Shown one piece after another: positions 7,724 to 16,213 of a stretch of DNA of 20,420 nucleotides (positions within the stretch are counted from its first letter, which is position 1; every line of letters starts with the position of its first letter). The position numbers and the translations under genes were made by a program. Below the pieces are notes generated by a model. That model was not told the origin of the DNA. It was given only the letters and a program-made list of their open reading frames with translations, and made no database searches. The DNA comes from CAZVEV01 sp964625865 (GTDB lineage Bacteria > Planctomycetota > Phycisphaerae > SM23-33). The stretch is from the NCBI GenBank assembly GCA_964625865.1, contig CAZVEV010000084.1:1-20420 (forward strand), read 5' to 3'.

Positions 7724-8176
7724 TCACTCGTCCTTTCCGCCGGCCTCGCGCCCGGCCCGGACTGCCGCCAGGGCCAGGAACGCCCCGGCCAGCCCCGCAC
7801 CCACCTTGACCAGAATCGCCAGGTTCGACAGCGGGATCGTGCCCGCCGACGCCGGCTCGCCCGCCACGCCGGTCGGGATGAATTGCACGAAGAACCCCCC
7901 GCTGAAGTAGCCCAGGACGGCCACCGCCAGAAAACCGATCGCCCCGGCGGCGTCCCAGGTGTGGCACTGTGACTCGGTGATCAGCTTCGACGAGGCGTTT
8001 CGCCCGAAGGCGAGCACCACCAGGATGGCCGCCGCGGCGACGATGACCCCGCCGGCGAATCCTCCGCCCGGGCCTATGTGCCCCGTGGCGGCTACGTACA
8101 GGCCAAAGACCACGACGAATCCGGTGATCAGTTTCGCCGTGTTGCGGACAATCAACGTCATGCCTTCGGTTTTCAT
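7724..8176 (-). CDS. mrpB: MrpB/MnhB-like antiporter subunit
   Basis: A 150-residue, four-helix membrane protein with the MrpB signature GHIGPGGGFAGG near residues 32-43. It is equivalent to MbhF of membrane-bound hydrogenases. The start overlaps the end of the MbhD/E-like gene by 4 bp. The C-terminal tail is short and polar. It belongs to the contiguous Mrp module that runs through mrpG. Confidence 0.94.
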   Translation of the reverse strand: MKTEGMTLIVRNTAKLITGFVVVFGLYVAATGHIGPGGGFAGGVIVAAAAILVVLAFGRNASSKLITESQCHTWDAAGAIGFLAVAVLGYFSGGFFVQFIPTGVAGEPASAGTIPLSNLAILVKVGAGLAGAFLALAAVRAGREAGGKDE

Positions 8177-8772
8177 TGCTCGTCCTCCTCGGCGGCGCCG
8201 GCGGGCAGGCGCCCGCGGCGACGCAGGATTACGTAGGCGCCGAGAATCGATACGAAGATAACGGTGGCCTCGCCTAGAGTGTCGTACGCGCGGTAGTCCA
8301 GCAGGACGGCCATCACCGCATTGCCCGCGCCGGTCTCCTCGGCGGCCTTTTCGAGGTAGTCGCTGCTGACGGGTTTCTGGCCGGCGACCTCGGGCTTGGT
8401 GATAGCCGGCTCGCCGAATTCGGGAATGCCCCCCTCCTGCCCGGCCCCGCCGAACGCGAAGAACACGCCGGCGAGCATCACCCCGCCGGCCAGCAGGACC
8501 AGGCCCGTCCGCAGCGCGTCGCGGGGGGCCGTCTGAGACGTGTCCTTACGCGTCACGATCATGCGGACCAGCAGCACCAGGGCGATCACTTCGACGACAA
8601 CCTGTGTGACCGCCAGGTCCGGCGCGCCGACCATCAGGTCGACCACGCTGAGTGCGAAGCCCGCGGCGCCCAGCGCGATAACCGAACTGAGCAGGTCGCG
8701 CGTTTCGACGGCTATCAGCGCCGCAAGGAGCATGAAGCCGATCAGCAGCATGACAAAGAGTTCCGTGCCCAT
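8173..8772 (-). CDS. MbhD/MbhE-like subunit (MrpA C-terminal part)
   Basis: A 199-residue membrane protein from the ATG at 8772; the open frame itself extends to 9198 inside the neighbouring gene. The N-terminal half (about 1-78, DUF4040/MbhD-like) has GAPDLAVTQVVVEVIALV. The C-terminal half (about 85-190, MbhE-like) has DTLGEATVIFVSILGAY, a hallmark of the MrpA C-terminus. In classical Mrp antiporters this region is fused to the ND5-like part of MrpA. Here it is a separate gene, 2 bp after that partner. It likely bridges the antiporter core to MrpB/C. Confidence 0.92.
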   Translation of the reverse strand: MGTELFVMLLIGFMLLAALIAVETRDLLSSVIALGAAGFALSVVDLMVGAPDLAVTQVVVEVIALVLLVRMIVTRKDTSQTAPRDALRTGLVLLAGGVMLAGVFFAFGGAGQEGGIPEFGEPAITKPEVAGQKPVSSDYLEKAAEETGAGNAVMAVLLDYRAYDTLGEATVIFVSILGAYVILRRRGRLPAGAAEEDEQ

Positions 8773-8774
8773 AG

Positions 8775-10745
8775 TCAGGTCCCTGTGCTCAGGAGAAGGT
8801 AGGTCAGCGTTACGATCAGGCCCAGCAGTACCCAGGCCACGTACAGGTTGAGCAGGCCGGTGTGCATCGAGCGCAGCATCTCGACGAATGTCTTTCCGTG
8901 CCTGGCCGACCAGTGATAGACGTCCATGGCGCCCTGCCCGCCGTGCTTGAGCAGGGGGCCGATGCAGGGCATGTTGGCGATGGTCAGGTAGAAGTGCGTC
9001 CCCGGCGTGCGGAAGCGTTCGGCCTCGCCGGCCGGGCAGTGCGGGCTGGCTGCGGTCGCGCTGGCCGGGAGGGGCACCTCGCCGCCCAGGAACGGACGCA
9101 CCACCCGCACCTTCCCCGGACGGGTCGCGATCCACACCAACGCCACGCCCAGCAGCGCGCCGATCAGGATCAGCCACATCGCCGGCGTCGGACCCCACAC
9201 GCCCACCGGCGTTTCGACCACGCCGTCGAGGGCGGTTACGGCCCCGCCGCTGGTGGTCGCGCCTGCGATGGCGGGCCTCAGCGCCAATTCAACCGCCAGT
9301 TCCGGCCGCAGGCCGAGTACCACGCAGAGCAGGGCCAGTACGACCATCGGCGCCGCCAGGAAGATGTTCTCGCGGATGGGGGGGCGGTCGGCCAGCGCCT
9401 TGGGCGCCGGCGAGAGGAAGGCCGAGTGGATCACCTTGACGAAACTCGCCAACGTCAGCGCGCTGCCGAAGACGGCGATCACCAGCATGGTCATGGCCAG
9501 GCCCCGACCGGCCGTCACCTCCAGCGTGCCCTGGTAGACCAGCCACTTGCTGACGAAGCCGTTAAACGGCGGCACGCCGGAGATGGCCGCCGCGGAGATC
9601 GCGCCGCAGATGAAGGTGATCGGCAGGAGGCGTCCCAGGCCGCCCATGTCCTCAATCTCGTCGCTGCCGACGGCCTGGCCGACGGTGTGGCTCATCAGGA
9701 ACAGGTTCGACTTGTAGATCGCGTTGTTGATCATGTGGAACAGCCCGCCGATGACGCCGATCGTCGTCCCCGTGCCGATGCCCAACACCATGTAGCCAAC
9801 CTGGCTGACGGCGTGGAAGGACAGCAGCTTCTTGAGATTGTGCTGCATCATCGCCATCAGCACGGCGGTGATAATCGTCACCCCGCCGATGGTCATCATC
9901 ACCACCTGCATGGGCCAGTCGGGCTTGAACATCACCAGCGACAGGACGGCCAGCAGGTAGATGCCCAGCAGCTTGTCCAGTGCCGCCGGCACGTACGCGA
10001 CGGCGGGCGTCGGCGCATCAGCACCGGCCGCCGGAATCCAGGTATGCAGCGGGACGGCGCCGGCCTTGGCCAGCGCGGCGGCCATGATCAGGAGGTAGAC
10101 GACGTATCCGACAGCACCGACGTCAGCGATGCTGACCGGCCCGCTGGCGAAGGACAGGCTCCCGGTGCCCTTGGCGCCTATCAGCAGGGCGACCGCCAGT
10201 AGGAGACACGCATCGGCGAAGCCCAGAATGCCGTATGTCTTGGCCGCCGCCGCCCCCGCTCGCTTGCCGCCCTGGCCCACCATCAGGAACAGCATCAGCG
10301 TGACCAGTTCCCAGCCGACCAGTAAGACGATCAGGTTGCCTGCTAACGCCACGATGCTCGCCCCGCCCAGCGTCAGCGCCACACACGCGTAGAACTTGCC
10401 CTCGTACGGGTGCCCCGCCATCGCGCGGAAACTGTAGATGGTGATCAGCAGCGCAAAGCCGGCCGCCCCGAACAGCACGACCATGCCGAGCGTCGTTGCC
10501 GCCAACTCCAGGTTCAGTTCGAGCCCCGCGCCCAGGTCAATCCACTGCCACGTCTTGGCCGACTTGTTCGGCCCGAGGCCGGCGATGCCGACGGCGGCGA
10601 CCAGCACGCCCACGGCCGCGGCCAGGGCCAGCGCCTTGGCCGCCACGGGCCAGCGCGACAGGACATAGGCCGCCACGCCCGCCGCCAGCGCGATCGTCAT
10701 CGGCAGGACCAGCGGCTGGCAGAGGAAGTCCAGTATCTCGTTCAT
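8775..10745 (-). CDS. MrpA-N/NuoL-like proton-translocating subunit
   Basis: A 656-residue polytopic Proton_antipo_M protein of ND5/MrpA/HyfB type. Key residues appear as WELVTLMLF (Glu in the fifth helix), ALAKAGAVPLHTWIPAA and PAALDKLLGIY (Lys residues in the translocation path), and SGVPPFNGFVSKW. An extra roughly 100-residue C-terminal segment carries TPGTHFYLTIANMP and a final membrane helix with LRSMHTGLLNLYV, as in hydrogenase-linked ND5-type subunits. The ATG at 10745 follows GGTAGGTG; an alternative ATG at 10757 would overlap hycE. This is the second antiporter-like subunit of the operon, beside MrpD, so two ion channels are possible, as in Mbx but unlike Mbh. Confidence 0.93.
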   Translation of the reverse strand: MNEILDFLCQPLVLPMTIALAAGVAAYVLSRWPVAAKALALAAAVGVLVAAVGIAGLGPNKSAKTWQWIDLGAGLELNLELAATTLGMVVLFGAAGFALLITIYSFRAMAGHPYEGKFYACVALTLGGASIVALAGNLIVLLVGWELVTLMLFLMVGQGGKRAGAAAAKTYGILGFADACLLLAVALLIGAKGTGSLSFASGPVSIADVGAVGYVVYLLIMAAALAKAGAVPLHTWIPAAGADAPTPAVAYVPAALDKLLGIYLLAVLSLVMFKPDWPMQVVMMTIGGVTIITAVLMAMMQHNLKKLLSFHAVSQVGYMVLGIGTGTTIGVIGGLFHMINNAIYKSNLFLMSHTVGQAVGSDEIEDMGGLGRLLPITFICGAISAAAISGVPPFNGFVSKWLVYQGTLEVTAGRGLAMTMLVIAVFGSALTLASFVKVIHSAFLSPAPKALADRPPIRENIFLAAPMVVLALLCVVLGLRPELAVELALRPAIAGATTSGGAVTALDGVVETPVGVWGPTPAMWLILIGALLGVALVWIATRPGKVRVVRPFLGGEVPLPASATAASPHCPAGEAERFRTPGTHFYLTIANMPCIGPLLKHGGQGAMDVYHWSARHGKTFVEMLRSMHTGLLNLYVAWVLLGLIVTLTYLLLSTGT

Positions 10746-10750
10746 GTCAC

Positions 10751-12532
10751 CTACCATTCCTTCCGCATCCGGCGGGTCTTTTCCTGGGAGAGCCTGACCA
10801 GGTCCTTGAAGGTGTACAGCGGCTTGTGCGTCTCGGCGTCAACGACCGAGCAGAGGCGCTCGGTGCAGGAGTAGCACGGGTCCACGCTGGCCAGCGTGAT
10901 CGCCACGTCCGGGATCTGCAGGCCGATGCACGAGGCCTTGAAGGTCGGGATGTTGTTGTAGCTCGGGGCGCGGATCTTGTGGCGCACGGGCCTGTTCGTG
11001 CCGTCGCTGCGGACGTAGTGGTACGTCTCGCCCCGCGGGGCCTCCACGTGACCGATGCCCTCGCCCGGCGGGATCGCCTCGACCTTCGCGTCGATCTCTC
11101 CGCCCGGGATGTCCTTGATGCACTGCTTGATGATCTTGACCGACTCGAAGCTCTCGAGCAGGCGCACGACGGCCTTGCTGAATACGCCCCCGTCAGGGGC
11201 GGTCATCACGTCCCAGTCCACCATGTCGTAGGCCGCGTACGGATCGTCTCGACGGACGTCGATCGGCAGGCCGCTGCCGCGTGCGGTGGGGCCCACCGCG
11301 CCGTAGGTCTTGGCGTCGGCGGCGCTCAGCACGCCGACTTTCTTGAGCCTCGCGTGCAGGACCGGGTCGTCCAGGACGGCGTTGGTGAGCATCTCCAGCG
11401 GCCCGAGGACCTCGTCGCAGACTTTCCCGATGTAGGCCAACTGCTCGTCCGTCATGTCGCGCCGCGCCCCGCCGACCTTGGCGTTGGCGTAGTTCACGCG
11501 GCTGCCCGTGGTCAGTTCGAGGGCTTCCATGATCGGCTCGCGATACTTCCACGCCCACATGAAGACGGTGTTGTACCCGAGGAAGTGGCCGCCCAGGCCC
11601 ACCCACAGCAGGTGCGAGTGGAGGCGCTCCAGTTCGTTGACGATGGTGCGGAGATACTTGGCCCGGTCGGGGATCTCCACGTGGGCGATCTCCTCGACGG
11701 CCTGGATGTACGCCAGCGGGTGCGTTGCCGAACAGATGCCGCAAACCCGCTCGACGACGAAGGGCACCTGGTCAAAGGTCTTGGACTCGTCGAGCTTCTC
11801 GATGCCGCGATGGTTGTACGAGATGCGGACGTCCATGTCGACGACGGTCTCGCCCTCGACGTAGAGTTGGTAGAACTCGGGTTCTTCCTGCAGCGGGTGG
11901 AACGGGCCTATCGTCACGACGGTCGGCTTGGCCGAGATTCCCGGGGGATGCTTGAGGTACCCCGTGCCCTCGGCGCTGAGAGGGGAGGGACCCGGCGCCG
12001 CGGTCTCTCCGGACGGACCGACGTCGGGCGGAGACTGGTTGGGCGGCAGGGGCGGACGGTCCTCGATCTGGTCGAAGGACTTCCGCAGCGGATGGACGCC
12101 CTCGGGCCAACTGTCGTCCAGCACGAGGCGTCGCATGTCCGGGTGATTGCGCACCGTCACGCCCAGCAGGTCGTGGAGTTCGCGCTCGATCCAGTTGGCC
12201 GCGTCGACCTCGTGGGAAATCGAATCGATCTCCAGCCCCGGGCGCAGGGCGAGGGCCTTGAGCGTGACGACCACGCCGGCCGGCTCGAAGGCCCAGTGGT
12301 ACAGCAGGTCCACGCCGTCGCGGACCTCGATGCCCGTGATCGTTGCAAGCCGCGAGCCGTCCATGGCCAGCATCCGGGAAGCGACCTCGACCGTTCTGGC
12401 CGGATCGATCCGTGCATAACCGCGGCGTTCATCACATACCTCGACCTCCACAACAGCATCCCCGATCGACTCCAGGACCTGCCCCACAAACCCCGTCAGG
12501 TCTGCTTCAGTTTGTGTTGGGGCGATAGTCAT
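10751..12532 (-). CDS. hycE: Group 4 [NiFe]-hydrogenase large subunit, NuoC-NuoD fusion (HycE-like)
   Basis: A 593-residue catalytic subunit that would reduce protons to H2. Residues about 1-155 are the NuoC (30 kDa) domain. A Pro/Ser-rich linker follows (about 160-195), then the NuoD/hydrogenase large-subunit domain. Both nickel-binding motifs are intact: RVCGICSATH (C264, C267, H271) and DPCYSCTER (C553, C556, R559). True complex I NuoD lacks these cysteines, so this is a hydrogenase. A 34-residue tail follows R559, as in HycE, where HycI cleaves after the equivalent Arg. AGGAG lies 9 nt before the ATG. It starts 18 bp after hycG. The domain fusion matches E. coli HycE/HyfG; archaeal Mbh keeps K and L separate. 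Confidence 0.96.
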   Translation of the reverse strand: MTIAPTQTEADLTGFVGQVLESIGDAVVEVEVCDERRGYARIDPARTVEVASRMLAMDGSRLATITGIEVRDGVDLLYHWAFEPAGVVVTLKALALRPGLEIDSISHEVDAANWIERELHDLLGVTVRNHPDMRRLVLDDSWPEGVHPLRKSFDQIEDRPPLPPNQSPPDVGPSGETAAPGPSPLSAEGTGYLKHPPGISAKPTVVTIGPFHPLQEEPEFYQLYVEGETVVDMDVRISYNHRGIEKLDESKTFDQVPFVVERVCGICSATHPLAYIQAVEEIAHVEIPDRAKYLRTIVNELERLHSHLLWVGLGGHFLGYNTVFMWAWKYREPIMEALELTTGSRVNYANAKVGGARRDMTDEQLAYIGKVCDEVLGPLEMLTNAVLDDPVLHARLKKVGVLSAADAKTYGAVGPTARGSGLPIDVRRDDPYAAYDMVDWDVMTAPDGGVFSKAVVRLLESFESVKIIKQCIKDIPGGEIDAKVEAIPPGEGIGHVEAPRGETYHYVRSDGTNRPVRHKIRAPSYNNIPTFKASCIGLQIPDVAITLASVDPCYSCTERLCSVVDAETHKPLYTFKDLVRLSQEKTRRMRKEW

Positions 12533-12550
12533 TCTCTGTTACTCCTACTT

Positions 12551-12991
12551 CTAAAGGGTCTTCAGTAACCCGATGGCCTTGACGGCCGCGTCTATCATTG
12601 CTTCCGGTTTGGGCGGACAGCCCGGTACGTAGGCGATAATCGCATTCGGATCGACCGCCCGGATAGTCTCGTCCACGGGCGTGCCCATGTGGTACGCCTC
12701 GGTGAAGATGCCCTGGGCCAGCGCGCAGGACCCGACGCACATCACCACGCAGGGCTTGGCGGTCTGCATGTAGAGTTCCTGCAGGCGCGGCTGGGCCTGG
12801 CGCGTACAGACGCCCGTGACGGCCAGCACGTCCGCGTGACGCGGCGAGCCCACCAGGATCATGCCGAACCGTTCGACGTCGTACCGCGGCGTGAGCAACT
12901 CGAGTATCTCGATGTCGCAGTTGTTGCACGCGCCGGTGTTCACGTGGTACACCCACAACGACTTGGTCAGTGCCAACATCTTCAAAGCCAT
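12551..12991 (-). CDS. hycG: Group 4 [NiFe]-hydrogenase small subunit (NuoB/HycG/MbhJ-like)
   Basis: A 146-residue protein holding the [4Fe-4S] cluster next to the active site. The ligands appear as C22 and C25 (ACNNCD), C89 (GSCA) and C125 (GCPPKPE). It is short and has only the proximal cluster, as in group 4 hydrogenases and NuoB; there is no Tat signal, so it faces the cytoplasm. The start overlaps the end of the HycD-like gene by 10 bp. It binds the HycE-like subunit and docks onto the membrane arm through HycD. Confidence 0.95.
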   Translation of the reverse strand: MALKMLALTKSLWVYHVNTGACNNCDIEILELLTPRYDVERFGMILVGSPRHADVLAVTGVCTRQAQPRLQELYMQTAKPCVVMCVGSCALAQGIFTEAYHMGTPVDETIRAVDPNAIIAYVPGCPPKPEAMIDAAVKAIGLLKTL

Positions 12992-13926
12992 GAGATGCCC
13001 TTCTCCGCGCCCGTCAGCGCCAGGATCAGCGCGACGGCCGCCAGTGGGGTCAGAACGAACCAGAACAGCCGCATCGTCTGGTCAATCCGCAACCGCGGGT
13101 TCGTGTTACGAATCAGTGTCACCAAGGCCACCAGCAGCACGTACTTGCCCGCAAACGGAATCACGCCCCACCAGGCGCCGGTGTTCAGCCCGCCCCAGAA
13201 GACCACGATCAGCAGCAGCGGCATCAGTGCCAGCAGCATTGCGCGGGACATCAGGAACAGCGCCAGCGACGGGCCCGAATACTCCACGTACACGCCGGAC
13301 ATGATCTCGCATTCGGCTTCGGCTAGGTCGAAGGGGACCTGCCCGAGTTTGGCCTGGACGCAGATGATCGCGATCAGGAAGGCGATGAACCCCGAGATGC
13401 TGCCCACCACCGAGCCTGACGCCTGGGCCGCGATGATGCCGTCCAGCCGCAGCGTCCAGCCGCTCTGGACCACCGAGACCAGGATCGCGAGGATCAGGGG
13501 CAGTTCGTAGCTCAGCAGGAGCTTCATCTCCCTGCTGGCCCCGACCGCCGCATGGGGGTTCCCGCTGGCCGACGCGCCCAGCATGGTCATCAGGGCGGGG
13601 ATCATCAGCAGGTAGACCACCACGACAAGGTCGCCCATGAACGCTGCGCCGGTTCCGACCACCGCGTGCCACAGCACGGCGGCGGCAAGACCGGTGGCGA
13701 CCAGCGCGATCACCGGGGCGGCCAGGAAGCCCGTGCCCCGCGCGCCGGCGGGCATGATGTTCTCCTTGCCCATCAGTTTGATCAGGTCGACGGCCGGCTG
13801 ATACCACGGCGGGCCGATCCGCCATTGCACGATGGCGGTGACCTTGCGGTCGACCCACTTGAAGACCAGGCCCAACCCCAGCGTGCCGACCGCGGCGATT
13901 ATGAATATGACGATGGTCCAGCCCAT
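12982..13926 (-). CDS. hycD: NuoH/HycD-like membrane subunit of the hydrogenase
   Basis: A 314-residue, eight-helix membrane anchor homologous to NuoH, HycD and MbhM. Signature segments are DRKVTAIVQWRIGPPWYQP (26-44), PFDLAEAECEIMSGV in the quinone-chamber-like loop, and NTNPRLRIDQ near the C-terminus. It links the HycG/HycE module to the ion-translocating subunits. The acidic loop residues (DLAEAE) are those implicated in coupling in this family. It starts 4 bp after the ferredoxin gene. Confidence 0.95.
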   Translation of the reverse strand: MGWTIVIFIIAAVGTLGLGLVFKWVDRKVTAIVQWRIGPPWYQPAVDLIKLMGKENIMPAGARGTGFLAAPVIALVATGLAAAVLWHAVVGTGAAFMGDLVVVVYLLMIPALMTMLGASASGNPHAAVGASREMKLLLSYELPLILAILVSVVQSGWTLRLDGIIAAQASGSVVGSISGFIAFLIAIICVQAKLGQVPFDLAEAECEIMSGVYVEYSGPSLALFLMSRAMLLALMPLLLIVVFWGGLNTGAWWGVIPFAGKYVLLVALVTLIRNTNPRLRIDQTMRLFWFVLTPLAAVALILALTGAEKGISWL

Positions 13927-13930
13927 ATGA

Positions 13931-14467
13931 TCACCTTCTCTTGAACGGATGGTCTCCTGTGGTCCGTCCGCCCAGGACGGTCAGGTCCGCGGCGGCGGTG
14001 TCGCGTTCGTCAGCGAAGACAAGTGCCCCAGCCGGGCAGGCCGCTACGCATCGTGGTTCGGCTTCCGGCAGGCGGTCGGCGCACAGGTCGCACTTGGCGA
14101 TCTGGTGTCCGCTGATGTGGCCCGGGCTGCGGAAGCCCGCCGGGACGCCGTGTGTGTAGGAACTGAGCACCCCGAAGGGGCAGGCCCGTGCGCACGAGCC
14201 GCACCCGACACACCGGAACAGCCGCCTGCGGACCACGCCCGCCTCGTCGCGCACCATCGCGTCGGCGGGGCAGGTGGCCACGCAGGAGGCGGCCTTGCAC
14301 TGGCGGCAGACGATCGGCAGCAGGGCCGGGCCCGACCGCGCGAAGCTCATCGCCGGCATGTTGCCGTGGCTCAGGCAGCAGGCGGCGCCGCACGTGCCGC
14401 ACTCGATACAGCGGTCCAGGTTGACCAGGACCCGGGAGGCGATTGTCTGTTCGGTGGGAGCCTGCAC
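13931..14467 (-). CDS. Four-cluster [4Fe-4S] ferredoxin (HycB/HydN/CooF type)
   Basis: A 178-residue electron-transfer protein with four [4Fe-4S] Cys sets: C20/23/26/30, C54/57/62/66, C86/89/92/96 and C126/129/140/144. This is the arrangement of HycB, HydN, CooF and the DmsB family. The start is GTG, preceded by AGGAGA at about 7 nt. It starts 2 bp after the molybdopterin-like gene. In formate hydrogenlyase the equivalent HycB links the formate dehydrogenase to the hydrogenase. Here it would join the molybdopterin-like/HydBG input module to the hydrogenase core. Confidence 0.92.
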   Translation of the reverse strand: MQAPTEQTIASRVLVNLDRCIECGTCGAACCLSHGNMPAMSFARSGPALLPIVCRQCKAASCVATCPADAMVRDEAGVVRRRLFRCVGCGSCARACPFGVLSSYTHGVPAGFRSPGHISGHQIAKCDLCADRLPEAEPRCVAACPAGALVFADERDTAAADLTVLGGRTTGDHPFKRR

Positions 14468-14469
14468 TG

Positions 14470-16161
14470 TTAGGTCTCCTGTGGGTTATCGGGTGCGGTG
14501 ATCGTCACGGTGGGCGGGGCAGCGACGATGGCCTCGCCGGCGCCGTCGATCGTGCACGGGACCAAGGCCCGGACTTCGGGCAGGCCCTCGGACATCACGG
14601 CCGCCCCGGGCGCCTGCTGCGGGGACAGGTGCGCCCGTGCGGTCAGCGACCGGCCGCCGGCGGAAACCGTTACGTGGTCGAGGTCTCCGATGCCCATCTG
14701 TCGCGCGTCGTCCGGTGCGAGCCACACCTTGGGCTCGAACGTTCTCGCTGATTGCCACGTCCCCAGCCCCGTCAGTTCGCCGCAGCCGGCCTGGGCGGCC
14801 TCGCGACGTAGCAGGAGCACCGGGCCTTCGGCAGGCGCCGCGGCGCCGGCAGCGGCAGGCGGGGCGACGTCTATGCGGTTGAGGCAGTTGGCCTGACCGT
14901 CTGCGGCCGGCGACTCGGGCGCCCCCGCCGCGGCAGCCAGGGCCGATACCAGTTCGGCGGGAGTTGGCACGGAAGCGGGGGGTGGCAGCAAGGGCGCGAC
15001 GTCCTGTCGGGAGGCGTTGTCGAACATGTAGCGGCCGGCGAGTTCACCGGGCATGGCCAGGGGCAGAACGAACTGCGCCGCGTCGGTGGTCTTGTTGGGC
15101 AGGGCGGCTGCGGCTGCGAGGACCTGGCGCCCCTGCCAGCCGAGCATGCCCAGCAGGTCGCACCCGATCGCAATGATCGCCGCCCCCTCGTCGGCCAGCG
15201 CCGCCGCCGGGGCCACCGCCCCGAACGTCGTGCCAAGCCGCAAGGCGGCCAGTGCGCCGGCCCCGTCGGTCTGCGCCGCCACACCGCCACCCAGCGCGCC
15301 GGCCAGGCGGGCGGCGAGATGACCGATCTGGCGCCACGCGCCGCCGCGCCCGTGTTCAGCGGCGATGATGATGCCCAGCCGCGCACATCGGCCTATTGCC
15401 TGACCTGCCGCCTCGGCGCCGGCCCGCGCGGCGTCGGACAGGTTACACGGCGCGTCGAGTTTCGCCCCGGCGGCGTTGGCGATCGCGGCCAGGACGTCGA
15501 GTTCCGTCCCCGGCGCGGCGGGAGCCCGATGCGTGGCGAACTTGGCTGCCGTCCCGGCGGCGGCGTCGATCACGACAATCGGCAGGCCGTGGATCTTGCC
15601 CCGCTGGTCGAACACCGCCCGGGCGCAGCGCGGATTGGCGGCGAAGGCGTCGCCGATGATGAGGAACCCGTCGCAGGCGCCCAGGGCCTCTTCGTCGAGG
15701 TACTCGCAGTTGCCGGCCTCCAGGCCGAGCAGGAGTTGGCGCTCGGCAGGTTCGATGGCGAAGGCCAACTTCGCTGCCGGCCAGACGCTGCACGCCGCCG
15801 CGATGGCGACCATCTGGTCGCACGGGATGTTGGGGCTGACCACCAGGGCGACGCTGCGCGACTCGACCGCCCGGGCGACCTCGGCCAGCGCGTCGGCCAG
15901 AGCCATCTCGCCCAGCGCCTCCCCGTTGCGCTGGGCGGCGGTGATGATCCGCTCGCGATGTCCAAGCAGTTGTCCGAGCGTCGCCCCGCGCGGACACAGC
16001 CCGGCGCCCGACGCGGTCGGAAACTCGCACTGCCAGACGTCCGGCCCGGTTCGCGTGATCCGCAGTTCACAGCCCGCGGGGCAGAGCGTGCATCTGCTCG
16101 GCTGGATCCCGGTGGGCGACGGCGACGAGGGGCCTTGTTCCGTTGTTGGTGTAGAGATCAC
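14470..16161 (-). CDS. Molybdopterin-oxidoreductase-like FeS protein, probably non-catalytic (NuoG/FdhA-like)
   Basis: A 563-residue protein with the N-terminal [4Fe-4S] set of the family (C24, C27, C31, C56). A Rossmann-like middle region follows (DGFLIIGDAFAANPRCARA, then a GTELDVLAAIANA-like strand resembling RPGTDxALLxAI). The C-terminus has a molydop_binding-like beta domain near 470-550. Formate dehydrogenases are about 700 or more residues and carry a catalytic Sec or Cys in an NxCR[VL][CU]H-type motif; I see neither the motif nor an in-frame UGA. It may therefore be an electron-relay or structural subunit like the NuoG C-terminal domain. The start is GTG at 16161 with weak upstream SD, 52 bp after hydG. 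It is Ala-rich throughout. A divergent but active enzyme remains possible. Confidence 0.8.
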   Translation of the reverse strand: MISTPTTEQGPSSPSPTGIQPSRCTLCPAGCELRITRTGPDVWQCEFPTASGAGLCPRGATLGQLLGHRERIITAAQRNGEALGEMALADALAEVARAVESRSVALVVSPNIPCDQMVAIAAACSVWPAAKLAFAIEPAERQLLLGLEAGNCEYLDEEALGACDGFLIIGDAFAANPRCARAVFDQRGKIHGLPIVVIDAAAGTAAKFATHRAPAAPGTELDVLAAIANAAGAKLDAPCNLSDAARAGAEAAGQAIGRCARLGIIIAAEHGRGGAWRQIGHLAARLAGALGGGVAAQTDGAGALAALRLGTTFGAVAPAAALADEGAAIIAIGCDLLGMLGWQGRQVLAAAAALPNKTTDAAQFVLPLAMPGELAGRYMFDNASRQDVAPLLPPPASVPTPAELVSALAAAAGAPESPAADGQANCLNRIDVAPPAAAGAAAPAEGPVLLLRREAAQAGCGELTGLGTWQSARTFEPKVWLAPDDARQMGIGDLDHVTVSAGGRSLTARAHLSPQQAPGAAVMSEGLPEVRALVPCTIDGAGEAIVAAPPTVTITAPDNPQET

Positions 16162-16213
16162 AGTTGTTTTCTCGCGAATCCTGTTTTGTTGCGGCCCTTT
16201 CGGGACGCGATCG

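Noticed and set aside
8862..10202. 446-residue plus-strand open frame
   Set aside because: It is antisense to the MrpA-N-like gene, and its His/Arg/Gln-rich translation has no membrane or domain signal.
10496..12568. 690-residue plus-strand open frame
   Set aside because: It is fully antisense to the hydrogenase large subunit and part of the MrpA-like gene, both of which have catalytic motifs; its own composition is not protein-like.
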